A stretch of 64,000 nucleotides of DNA, taken from contig CAZYTP010000001.1 of assembly GCA_964650385.1 (NCBI GenBank), positions 1-64,000 of the forward strand. The letters are read 5' to 3'. Within the stretch, counting starts at the first letter, position 1, and each line of letters opens with the position of its first letter. This DNA comes from JAUSPI01 sp964650385. GTDB taxonomy: Bacteria; Desulfobacterota; Syntrophia; Syntrophales; JADFWA01. Positions 17,309 to 25,819 of this stretch are shown here, piece by piece. The notes below the pieces were generated by a model. It was not told the DNA's origin, made no database searches, and saw only the letters and a program-made list of their open reading frames with translations. The position numbers and the translations under genes are program-made.

Positions 17309-18127
17309 ATGAGGAAAGAACGTAAACACACAAGGCAATTTATGGCAGTTTTGATAGCTTTAATTTTAATCTTTTTCAGCATTACCCCCGCCGTGGCGGA
17401 AGATGATGAAAAGCCCACTGCCGACCTGTCGGTTTCAGTCTTGAGCGCCTACATCTGGCGCGGGCAGGAATTAAGCAAGGACAGCGCCGTTGTACAACCT
17501 TCCATGACGGTGGGTTACAAGGGCTTTTCAGCCAATATGTGGGGAAACCTGGATACAGATCCCTATTCGACCACAGCCGGAGTAGACAATCCTTCCAAGT
17601 GGAACGAGACAGATTTAACGCTTTCATATTCCAGAAGTTGCGGCATTTTCAATGTGGGGGGAGGCTATATTTACTATGGCCTGGACGGTGCTAAAGACTC
17701 TCAGGAAGTCTTTTTGAACCTGGGTCTTGATACCTTGCTGTCGCCCTCACTGACAGCTTACCGGGACGTTGGCAGTTACCCGCACTGGTATTTCCTCCTG
17801 GGCATCTCCCATTCTTTCAAAGTTACGGAGAAAGTCTCCCTGGAACTTGCAGCCTCGGCGAGCTATCTAAAGAGCGAGGATTCGGATGATTACCCGGAAA
17901 TCAACGACAGCGGGGCAAGTACAGGCAATAAATTTGAGAACTTCCACGATGGCGTGATCTCTGCGAGTTTGCCCATATCCGTGGCAAAATACATCTCTGT
18001 AACTCCTGTAGTATCGTGTGCCTTTCCTCTTTCAGGTGATGCAGGTGATGAAATGAAATACCACAGCAAGAAGGGTGATGACAATGTGTTTGTTTTTGGC
18101 GGCTTGACCTTGAGCATGGCCTTTTAA
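17309..18127 (+). CDS. Putative outer-membrane porin (TorF-like beta-barrel)
   Basis: A 272-residue exported protein. The start at 17309 is preferred over in-frame 17246 because AAAAGGAG sits just upstream and the following sequence is a signal peptide (QFMAVLIALILIFFSITPAVA, cleaved before EDDEK) after a basic start. The mature part is made of alternating beta strands (SVSVLSAYIWRGQELSKDSA, DLTLSYSR, FNVGGGYIYYGL) and ends in an aromatic residue (LTLSMAF), the signal for beta-barrel insertion. It resembles the TorF putative porins. Its position behind amtB-glnB suggests passage of a nitrogen compound across the outer membrane; the solute is unknown. Confidence 0.7.
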   Translation: MRKERKHTRQFMAVLIALILIFFSITPAVAEDDEKPTADLSVSVLSAYIWRGQELSKDSAVVQPSMTVGYKGFSANMWGNLDTDPYSTTAGVDNPSKWNETDLTLSYSRSCGIFNVGGGYIYYGLDGAKDSQEVFLNLGLDTLLSPSLTAYRDVGSYPHWYFLLGISHSFKVTEKVSLELAASASYLKSEDSDDYPEINDSGASTGNKFENFHDGVISASLPISVAKYISVTPVVSCAFPLSGDAGDEMKYHSKKGDDNVFVFGGLTLSMAF

Positions 18128-18137
18128 TAAACTATGT

Positions 18138-18336
18138 GAAGCCCCTCCCACAGGGCGGGGCTTCCCGGTAAGGAAATCGAAGATTCATGAGCCGAAGGCG
18201 AATCAATTGAAGATTCATGAGCAAAGCGAATAATATATTTTTTATATTGCGCCCCCTTGGGGGATGCGCTCCCGGTCAAAACAATTCCTTCCCTATCTTG
18301 GATTTTGTCTGGGGCATCAGCTTTTAGCTGATGCCC
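18138..18336. repeat. Cluster of hairpins and direct repeats (REP-like)
   Basis: Three strong hairpins in 200 bases: GAAGCCCC/GGGGCTTC (18138-18164), GCGC-CCCC/GGGG-GCGC (about 18249-18269) and an 11-bp stem GGGCATCAGCT/AGCTGATGCCC (18312-18336). Between the first two lies a direct repeat built on GAAGATTCATGAGC (two copies, from 18180 and 18209). The first hairpin could end the amtB-glnB-porin transcript. A reverse copy of its core (AAGCCCCGCCC-GTGGG) occurs near 28288. Confidence 0.65.
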
Positions 18337-18741
18337 GGGGTACCAGGCTAGAAATGAATATCCTGCTGTAATACTGTTGTTCAATACTGAGCAAAAGCGC
18401 AAACAAATTGATATTTAAAGGAGGTTTCTAAATATTCCTTAATTTCAAAGGGCAGCAAATGTTGATTTTCTGGGTTAACATTGCTTTTTTGCGCTTACGC
18501 GACTATCCATAATGATTAACAATCTTATGTATTGAACAGGCTCAATTAACAGATCGACAAAAGCCAATCAATTTGTTACAAAACTATATATTTACATTTT
18601 ATTTCTGCTTTTCCCGCATAAGTTATGTTTCCCTTAATAGCGACTGTAAATTATCATTGACAATCTCGTTGATTTTCAATGATAATCAACTGGGTTCTGC
18701 CAACGCAACCTTAAAGTAAAAATCAAAAGAAAAGGTGAAAA
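18337..18741. other. Gene-free spacer upstream of the M16C protease
   Basis: No open frame is convincing. It is AT-rich and includes the inverted repeat at 18650-18686 close to the downstream gene, the likely promoter region for that gene. Confidence 0.55.
18650..18686. promoter_or_regulatory. 10-bp inverted repeat, possible operator
   Basis: ATTATCATTG (18650-18659) and CAATGATAAT (18677-18686) are perfect inverted arms 55 bases before the M16C protease ATG. The right side (TTTTCAATGATAATCA) has some likeness to a Fur box, but the match is loose. Confidence 0.3.
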
Positions 18742-21717
18742 ATGAACAAGTTTAAATACTGTCCCGAACCAACACTCAAAACCGGTGAAAAGCTACATGG
18801 CTTCAACGTACTGAGGATTGAACAGATACCCGATATAAGGGTTACGGCATACGAGATAGAACATGTTAAGACCGGAGCCAAGGTCCTCCACCTCCATAGC
18901 GACGATAAAGAGAACCTCTATTCCATTGGGTTCCGTACTCCACCTGAGAATTCCACAGGTATTGCGCATATTCTGGAACACAGTGTCCTCGCCGGTTCTG
19001 AAAAGTTCCCATTGAAAGATGTATTCAACGAACTGGCAAGGGGGACGCTCCAGACTTTTATCAATGCCTTCACCTATCCGGACAAGACGATTTATCCTGT
19101 TGCAAGTCAGGTCCAGGCCGATTTCTTTAATCTGGCACGAGTTTACACCGACCTCGTATTGAAACCGCTTCTTTTAAAAGAAACCTTCAATCAGGAGGGC
19201 CACCATCTTGAATTTGAAGATCCCGAAAAGATTGAGAGTAACCTCAAAATCTCAGGAATTGTATACAATGAGATGAAGGGGTCGTATTCTTCTCCTGATG
19301 CCCTTATGTACAAGGCAATCCAGGAAAACCTTTATCCGGATATCACGTATGCCTTTGATTCAGGAGGAGACCCTGATGTAATTCCATCTCTTACCTATGA
19401 ACAGTTAAAAAAATTTCACCACACCTACTATTCACCAACAAATGCCCGTTTTTTCCTTTACGGCGATATTTCCACAGAGGATCACCTGGTTTTTTTAAAA
19501 GAGGTGCTCTCCGGATTCGATTATGTATCGGTCGATTCCGACATTGAAACTCAAAGACGGTGGGAAAAACCATACAGAAAGCATGGCCTATATCCCATCG
19601 GGAAGGGAGAGAGTCTTAAAGGAAAGACCATAGTAAATATGGCGTGGATGATGGCAGAAAATACCGATCACGAAACCGTGCTTCTTCTTAAGATTGTGTC
19701 CGGAGCACTGATCGGCAGTGCGGCGGGGCCGCTTCGCAAGGCCCTGATTGATTCAAATCTTGGCGAAGACCTCTCTCCCGTGACCAGCCTTGAGCAGGAT
19801 CTAAAACAGGTTGCATTCGCTGTGGGGATTCGGGGAACTGATCCCGACAAGTCAGAACATATTGAAAAACTGATTCTAAAGACCTTGCGGAAAGTGGCAG
19901 AAGCAGGTTTTGAACGGGAGGTGATTGAAGGTGTGCTTCACCGGGTGGAATTTGGCGGCAAAGAGATCGTTCGCAGCCGGATGCCGTACGGCATTACACT
20001 TATGGGAAGGGCTTACCATACCTGGCTTTACGACGGTGACCCGATGGTCGGCCTGAAATTCCCCCAGACAATAGAGAAAATCAGAGAACAATGGAAAAAA
20101 GAACCCAGGCTTTTTCAGAAAGTTGTTCAGAAATGGTTTATCGACAACCCTCATCGACTTCTCTCAGTCATGGAACCGAGCCAGACCTATACCGGGGAAA
20201 GAGAAGCCGCATTCGGGAAAAGGATGTCTCGATTCAAGGCTTCACTTTCGCCAAAGGAACTGGAAGATATTAGAAGCAAGTCTCTTTCGCTCAGAAAGAT
20301 GCAGATGGCACCGGACACACCCGAGGCACTGGCTGCATTGCCAAGACTGAATTTAGAAGATATACCTCGCTCCATTGAAAAGATCCCAACTGAAGAAACT
20401 ACAATTGCAGGCATTACCGCACTACAACATGAAATCTTTGCAAATGGTATCGCTTATCTTGATTGTGCCTTTGATATCTCCGATATTCCTGAAGATCTGC
20501 ACCCATATCTCCCCCTTTTGGGAAAGATTACCGCCGGCATGGGCGCGGCGGGTCTTGACTATGAGGAAATGGCACGCCGGATTACCTTGAACACAGGGGG
20601 GCTCTGGCACAATCTCACAGCAGGCATGACCACGGATGGAAAAAACAACTGGCAGAAGTTAATTTTCAAGACAAAGGCGCTCCACCGAAACGTGCCCGAT
20701 ACCGTAAGTATCGTTTCAGACATATTGACGGAAGGAGACCTCTCAGATGAGGAACGCATGCGGAACCTGATCCTCGAGGCAAAAAACAATTTACATTCCG
20801 CCGTGATCCCCTCCGGTCATCTCTTCGCACAGATGACCGCTGCTGCTGCACTTTCCACACCGGCATATCGCGATGAACAGTGGAACGGGAGGACACAGCT
20901 TAAATTCCTGAAAATGATTTCCGACGGGTTCGAAAACCGGAAAGAAGATCTTTTTGACAGACTCTCCCGCCTGCAAAAGATGATCTTCCGGAAGGAACGG
21001 CTCACACTGAACCTGACGGGAGATTCCGAAGGAATTGACCTCGTCACTGAGAGTATAAAAGGTCTGGCAGGGCGACTGGCCGGTGGCGGAAGTCGAAGGG
21101 TTCCATCCATTCCCAAATTGCACTCGAAACGCCGCGGTGTCGCCATACCCGCACAGGTCTGTTATGTGGCAAAGGTCTTTCCGGCACCGACATATTCAGA
21201 TCCACTCTCGCCAACCCTCATGGTACTGGCACGGCAACTCTCAAGCAGTTATCTCTATAAGCATATCAGAGTCCAGGGTGGGGCATACGGCGGGATGTCA
21301 CTGTACGATCCGATGTGCGGCAACTTTTCATTCCTTTCATACAGAGATCCCCACTTAGTTGAAACACTGAAGGTCTATGACGGCGCCGCCGCCTTTATAT
21401 CAGGAAACATAATTAAAGAAGAAGAACTTGAAAAAGCAATTATCGGCACCATAGGAATGCTCGACAGGCCGATGGACCCATCGGGCAGGGGATACATAGC
21501 TATGATCCGCAACTTTACAGGCCTTACTGACCAAGATCGTCAGAATTTCCGCAATCGTGTCTTTGAAACATCAACAAAATCTCTCATGGAAGCGGCTGAT
21601 TGTGTTTTAGCGCCAGCAGAGGAATCGTCGTCGGTTGCAGTGTATGCGGCGGCCGAACGCCTGAGCAAGGCGAATAAAACTCTATCTCCGGAGCTTGAAA
21701 TCGAGTCATTAGTGTAA
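18742..21717 (+). CDS. M16C zinc metalloprotease (presequence-protease type)
   Basis: A 991-residue insulinase-superfamily protease of the PreP (M16C) type, which degrades free peptides inside a closing two-half chamber. The inverted zinc motif HxxEH is present as HILEH near residue 77, with the distal zinc Glu in IVYNEMKGSYSSPDALMY about 85 residues on. The M16C-associated domain lies in the middle and the inactive second half towards the C-terminus (RVQGGAYGGMS, the substrate Arg/Tyr region). Length fits PreP. AAAGGTGAAAA precedes the ATG. No signal peptide, so probably cytoplasmic. The next gene starts 26 bases later. Confidence 0.9.
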   Translation: MNKFKYCPEPTLKTGEKLHGFNVLRIEQIPDIRVTAYEIEHVKTGAKVLHLHSDDKENLYSIGFRTPPENSTGIAHILEHSVLAGSEKFPLKDVFNELARGTLQTFINAFTYPDKTIYPVASQVQADFFNLARVYTDLVLKPLLLKETFNQEGHHLEFEDPEKIESNLKISGIVYNEMKGSYSSPDALMYKAIQENLYPDITYAFDSGGDPDVIPSLTYEQLKKFHHTYYSPTNARFFLYGDISTEDHLVFLKEVLSGFDYVSVDSDIETQRRWEKPYRKHGLYPIGKGESLKGKTIVNMAWMMAENTDHETVLLLKIVSGALIGSAAGPLRKALIDSNLGEDLSPVTSLEQDLKQVAFAVGIRGTDPDKSEHIEKLILKTLRKVAEAGFEREVIEGVLHRVEFGGKEIVRSRMPYGITLMGRAYHTWLYDGDPMVGLKFPQTIEKIREQWKKEPRLFQKVVQKWFIDNPHRLLSVMEPSQTYTGEREAAFGKRMSRFKASLSPKELEDIRSKSLSLRKMQMAPDTPEALAALPRLNLEDIPRSIEKIPTEETTIAGITALQHEIFANGIAYLDCAFDISDIPEDLHPYLPLLGKITAGMGAAGLDYEEMARRITLNTGGLWHNLTAGMTTDGKNNWQKLIFKTKALHRNVPDTVSIVSDILTEGDLSDEERMRNLILEAKNNLHSAVIPSGHLFAQMTAAAALSTPAYRDEQWNGRTQLKFLKMISDGFENRKEDLFDRLSRLQKMIFRKERLTLNLTGDSEGIDLVTESIKGLAGRLAGGGSRRVPSIPKLHSKRRGVAIPAQVCYVAKVFPAPTYSDPLSPTLMVLARQLSSSYLYKHIRVQGGAYGGMSLYDPMCGNFSFLSYRDPHLVETLKVYDGAAAFISGNIIKEEELEKAIIGTIGMLDRPMDPSGRGYIAMIRNFTGLTDQDRQNFRNRVFETSTKSLMEAADCVLAPAEESSSVAVYAAAERLSKANKTLSPELEIESLV

Positions 21718-21743
21718 TATAATACGGGCTGAGAGGTATCATC

Positions 21744-22619
21744 ATGAAACGAAACACGACTATAATCCTGGTCATTGTATATATTATTCTGGCGGCAGTA
21801 ACATTGGCAATTAACTGGGAAAAGCTCTTTCCGCAGGATAAGGAAAAACCTGCTAAACCCGCCTACAGAGCTGAAAATCCCCCCCCGGCCATAAAGAAAC
21901 CGGAAATTAAAGAAGCATATAAAATTAAGAAAGGGATAGAAACTAAAGCCGAGATTTCCGAAGCACCTGCAACTGCACTCAAAGTAATCAAGCATGAAAA
22001 AGGCTATGGAGAAATACATCAGGAAGTTATAAATTTTTTCCATTATCTCGATCAGAAAGATTACATCAAAGCTTACAGTCTGAAGGAAGGAACGTACAAA
22101 CATTTCCTTAAACTCATTGAAAAATTGTCCGCCAATCCACCGACCATATCCGGAGAAACACGGGACATCTACATCCTGACACACAACATAGCTCATTTCT
22201 ACAGGGTAATCGGGGGAAAAGATATCTCGCTGATAAAGGATATCCTTTCGAATGAAAAGGAAATAACCGAACAAACTATGGCACTGCTTTACGAGTGGAT
22301 TACAAAAGAGATAGGAAACGAGAAAAAAGAAATCAAAACCACAACTAAGGATCTTTATGAATATGCTGCTTTTTTCCTAAACACCATGGGAGGAAAGGCA
22401 TACTTATCAAGAAGGGATTCCAGAACAAGAATATTTGTAACCTACTATTCCGTTCTTATACTCAATAAAGCAAACGAAGAAACTTTGAACCGTCACGGGG
22501 TAGATATCCGCCCCCATTTAAACCTTCTCCTAGAGGATATACGCTATCAGAAAAACTTGAACCGTAGAACCGAGTATCTTAAAAAGCTAAACACCATCAA
22601 AGAGAACTTAATGCCTTGA
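21744..22619 (+). CDS. Membrane-anchored protein of unknown function
   Basis: A 291-residue protein that I cannot assign. Residues 7-23 (TIILVIVYIILAAVTLA) form one membrane anchor; then comes a Pro/Lys-rich linker to about residue 80 and a mostly helical domain facing the periplasm, containing EIHQEVINFFHYLDQKDYI near the front. GAGAGGT precedes the start. It lies 26 bases after the M16C protease gene and is probably co-transcribed. Its last 12 bases overlap the end of the convergent dehydrogenase gene. Confidence 0.75.
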   Translation: MKRNTTIILVIVYIILAAVTLAINWEKLFPQDKEKPAKPAYRAENPPPAIKKPEIKEAYKIKKGIETKAEISEAPATALKVIKHEKGYGEIHQEVINFFHYLDQKDYIKAYSLKEGTYKHFLKLIEKLSANPPTISGETRDIYILTHNIAHFYRVIGGKDISLIKDILSNEKEITEQTMALLYEWITKEIGNEKKEIKTTTKDLYEYAAFFLNTMGGKAYLSRRDSRTRIFVTYYSVLILNKANEETLNRHGVDIRPHLNLLLEDIRYQKNLNRRTEYLKKLNTIKENLMP

Positions 22620-23792
22620 CAAAAACCCTTCATTCCTCCTGTACCACAGGTTAGGAAATAATTTATAGATAACCCTTGATGTCAATCCGATATATTCCTT
22701 ATCTCTCCTGTCAAACTGACAGGCCTGTATTATTTTCTCTTTAATCCCCTCCCTTGTGCCGCCTTCATTGAATATTTTATAGGCACAATTAAACAAAGGG
22801 CTATACATGTTTTTCTTTTCAAGATATCTATATACATTTCTAATTGTGTTGGGACCTTCAGGAGTTCCATCAATTTTTCCCATCACATTAATATCTGTCT
22901 CTATAGGATTTTTGTTGAATAATTCGTAGAAAAGTTTGCCATATCTGTAATTCTTGCTTGCCTCTGAAGAAACGGTAACATACAGATCCCCTACCCCTGC
23001 CTGGCTGTGAAACGCCTGGAAACTTCCACCCAGCAGTTTCGACAGCGATCGTATCTCAACACCGGACCTGGCAAATATCGTTCCTGGAATAGAATCTCCA
23101 AGATTTAAGCAATCAGCAAGACCCTTTATATTTGCCACAATATTTTTGAGCGCTCCACATGCTTCGACCCCAATAACATCAAAATTATAATATGAGGATA
23201 ATTCACTCCTGTCGCACCTTATTATTTCAGACCTGACAACTTTTGACATTTTTTTGCTTCCGGCAATAGTTAAACATACAGGTCTTCCAAGGGCTATATC
23301 AACATCAAAAAAGGGGCCTCCGATACACACAATTTTATACTTATGACTTAACCCAAACAGACTGCTGTTTATCATCCGTGACGGCGTTATCAGTTCCTTT
23401 GTTTTTTCATATGAAGCCAGACCTTTGATGGGAGATATGAAGCAGGTATTTCCTTTTTTCTTTCCGATGATCGGCTTCAAGTAATTCAATATTTCTGAAA
23501 GTTTGTTCATCGTAACTGCAAGAAAGATGAATTCATTATCTTCAACAATTCTCTCCAGATCGTTTGTTGCAGAAACATTAGAGGGTAATCTCGGAACATT
23601 TTGTTTGCCACCTAATAATTTTCCAAGATCATCCGTCAGGTGTTTTGGATTAAGGTGTTCTCTATTTATTGTATGACACAATTCAGCATCATGATAATAG
23701 ATTGTAACCCTCTTATCGTCCCTTCCAAACTTGTAGGCCAGAGCAGTCCCAAGCCTTCCAGGCCCAATTATCGCTATTTTACTGAAATCCAA
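22608..23792 (-). CDS. NAD(P)-dependent glycerol-3-phosphate dehydrogenase-like protein
   Basis: A 394-residue Rossmann-fold dehydrogenase of the GpsA superfamily, which interconverts dihydroxyacetone phosphate and sn-glycerol 3-phosphate for lipids. The nucleotide-binding GPGRLGTALAYKF is at residues 11-23, and the catalytic Lys is in GVEACGALKNIVAN; AGVGDLYVTVSSEASKNYRYG matches the substrate region. It is about 60 residues longer than normal GpsA and diverges at several places, so another hydroxyacid substrate is possible. The start is TTG, supported by GAGGAG 7 bases upstream. It stands alone and convergent with the upstream unknown gene. Confidence 0.75.
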   Translation of the reverse strand: MDFSKIAIIGPGRLGTALAYKFGRDDKRVTIYYHDAELCHTINREHLNPKHLTDDLGKLLGGKQNVPRLPSNVSATNDLERIVEDNEFIFLAVTMNKLSEILNYLKPIIGKKKGNTCFISPIKGLASYEKTKELITPSRMINSSLFGLSHKYKIVCIGGPFFDVDIALGRPVCLTIAGSKKMSKVVRSEIIRCDRSELSSYYNFDVIGVEACGALKNIVANIKGLADCLNLGDSIPGTIFARSGVEIRSLSKLLGGSFQAFHSQAGVGDLYVTVSSEASKNYRYGKLFYELFNKNPIETDINVMGKIDGTPEGPNTIRNVYRYLEKKNMYSPLFNCAYKIFNEGGTREGIKEKIIQACQFDRRDKEYIGLTSRVIYKLFPNLWYRRNEGFLSRH

Positions 23793-23860
23793 ATTATCTC
23801 CTCACGTACTAAATTGAAACGCACCCGTGCTATATAGGTAAAAAAAGGTCTGTATGTCAA

Positions 23861-24031
23861 GTGAATTTGGGGGTTGCATGTTCTGGTTATAACCCGAGAA
23901 ACTGTACAGCCATTCCGCAGAGGCATATTGATCCACCGGCCAGTGCATGGGTATATTTTAATGATCTGGCCCGAAAAAGGTATAAAAAAACCCATGGAAA
24001 CGGCTGTCTCTGTAATGGTCAAATTTGTTGA
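23861..24031 (+). CDS. Possible small Cys-rich protein
   Basis: A 56-codon frame starting with GTG and containing CSGYNPRNC, RHIDPPASAWVYFNDLARKR and GNGCLCNGQIC, so five cysteines and two histidines in a short chain, which could bind metal. There is no good ribosome site and I know no family for it. It may be chance or the tail of a broken gene. Confidence 0.2.
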   Translation: MNLGVACSGYNPRNCTAIPQRHIDPPASAWVYFNDLARKRYKKTHGNGCLCNGQIC

Positions 24032-24068
24032 TTTCTGTGATCAATAACCTTCTTTCAATCTAAAACTT

Positions 24069-24311
24069 TTAAAGCCTGTTCTTGCCGACCGTCTTGACAG
24101 ACGGAAATCGGCTTAAATCGGTGTGGGGCAGAAATAGCGCCCCTGTATATTGATCCATATAACCGGGATCAGTGCTGAGTTCGATGTATGTCATTCGCCG
24201 TGCATGCTCGAGCTGCCTCTGACGGTGCTTTTGTGAAACCAGCACCATATATCCCCCCTTCAGGGAAGAATTCCCGACATACGAGAATTTTTCCCGCGGC
24301 AGATCAGGCAT
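24069..24311 (-). pseudogene. C-terminal fragment of an AcsV/RACo-type corrinoid activator
   Basis: About 75 residues match the tail of the ASKHA-domain ferredoxin proteins (COG3894; RACo/AcsV) that reductively activate the corrinoid iron-sulfur protein of the acetyl-CoA pathway. The family tail is recognisable in FSYVGNSSLKGGYMVLVSQK, RRMTYIELSTDPGYMDQY and GALFLPHTDLSRFPSV. The ferredoxin domain and most of the ATPase-like fold are missing. The fragment is joined out of frame to the truncated acsB just upstream, so it represents one side of a deletion (or an assembly join). Confidence 0.7.
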
Positions 24312-25819
24312 GAATAAAAGGTATCAATCGATTCGTCTGTCATCGCTTCCAGACGGCGATTACGTTCATCATATACCTTTCGGGCAAATGCCAATCGGTT
24401 TTCAACTTCCCCGATATCAGTAATTATTGTAACCTTGACTTTGTCAACAATTGCCGGGTAGTCGGAGATGAACTTGGCATGAATTATTTCGCCGTAATCT
24501 CTCAGGCGAAGCCCCTTGTCGAAACTGCTTCTGGATACACGTGTCCATACGATATCGCGCTGTCCCATATGCCATATACCTTCCGCGCCATTGACGAGGT
24601 GATGAATCTGCCGCTCCAGAATCGGCTCGAAATCGGTCTGCATCTTTCTTCCGGCCACTTCGACCCAGATGGCAAGAGGCAGAGCGCTTCCCGGTTCCAC
24701 CGTATCGATATCCGGTCCGACAACCTCGATGTCGCCATCGGTGATTTGGTCCAGATCTACTGTGGTAACGAATTCAAAGGCTGTTGTTTTGTTTCCGCCA
24801 AATTCGACATGCGAATCGGCCGCTCGAATACGTTCTCCCTCGAAGGCCGGGCCGTAGGGAACCGGTATGGAAACTTCGGTGACCATGATCTTGCAGCCGC
24901 GGACTTCCAGCGCTTTCTCAACCATCGATTCGTAAGGTACTTGAGAAACGACATGTTCATAGGTACAGATTCCGGTAGGCAGGATCTGGGGAATATCGGT
25001 ATCCGCAATAACGGGGAACCCGTAGTTGATAGCCCCCGCCGCTGCGGCGTATTTATCCGGCGTGACCTCTCCGAAAGCCAGCACAAAAGCGAAGATACGA
25101 TTTTTGTTATATTTTAGATCGTTTTCAAAATCGCCGGGTTCTACTCCGCCGAATGAAAGGGCAGCGCGGTTGGCAAATCCAAGGGCATAGATCAATGCCG
25201 ACACATCCCTGCCAAAGGGTACGAGACGTGTCTCCCATCCGAGCTGCACACCTTCTTCGGCCAACTGCTCGGCAAACTGTCTGCCGTCCGTACAGCCGGC
25301 CATGAATACATAAAGGTTCTTTTCCTGAAGCTGCCGGGCTATTTTAACCGCTATTTCATTGGAGGGCGCCGCGCCGGTAATAGCAGCAAAACCTGGGGCC
25401 GTACCGTCGACAAACTCTATCCCCCGCTCCCGCATTATTACGTCATCGGCTGCACCGAGCCAGATTCCCTCTACCGGATTGGGGCCAACGGCATATTTGC
25501 AGGCTTCGATTACTTCACATGCAAAGAGAGCGGCAACACCGGCATCGAGGGCATTGCCCAGATAGGGCAGCCAGACTTTATCTGCGGGGCGTTCGGGAAG
25601 CAGTTCTCTTGCCAGCCTTAAGACATGAAGCAGGTCATCGAGGGTCTGAACTTTTTCGCCGGTAAATGAATAAATTACCGGCAGGTAATAAGCGGTATTG
25701 GGAAAGCAGGCCGGGGTCGTTTCACCCTTTACTCGAATCGCTTTATCAAGAATACCTTCAGCACGTGAAACCCACTCAATGGCTCCATCAATAGCACTAC
25801 CGCAGATTATCTTAGACAC
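24260..25819 (-). pseudogene. acsB: Acetyl-CoA synthase subunit, truncated
   Basis: AcsB (CODH/ACS alpha) assembles acetyl-CoA from a methyl group, CO and CoA on the nickel-iron A cluster. This copy gives 519 residues with the N-terminal and middle domains intact (AAITGAAPSNEIAVKIARQL, FVFMAGCTDGRQFA-like segment, TGICTYEHVVSQVPYESMVE). It reaches the first A-cluster cysteines in DTFYSCLIC, then shifts into unrelated RGKNSRMSGILP and stops. The known enzyme is about 730 residues and needs later cysteines, all missing. Start is GTG with AGGAGAG upstream, overlapping the cooS end by 8 bases. Confidence 0.85.
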
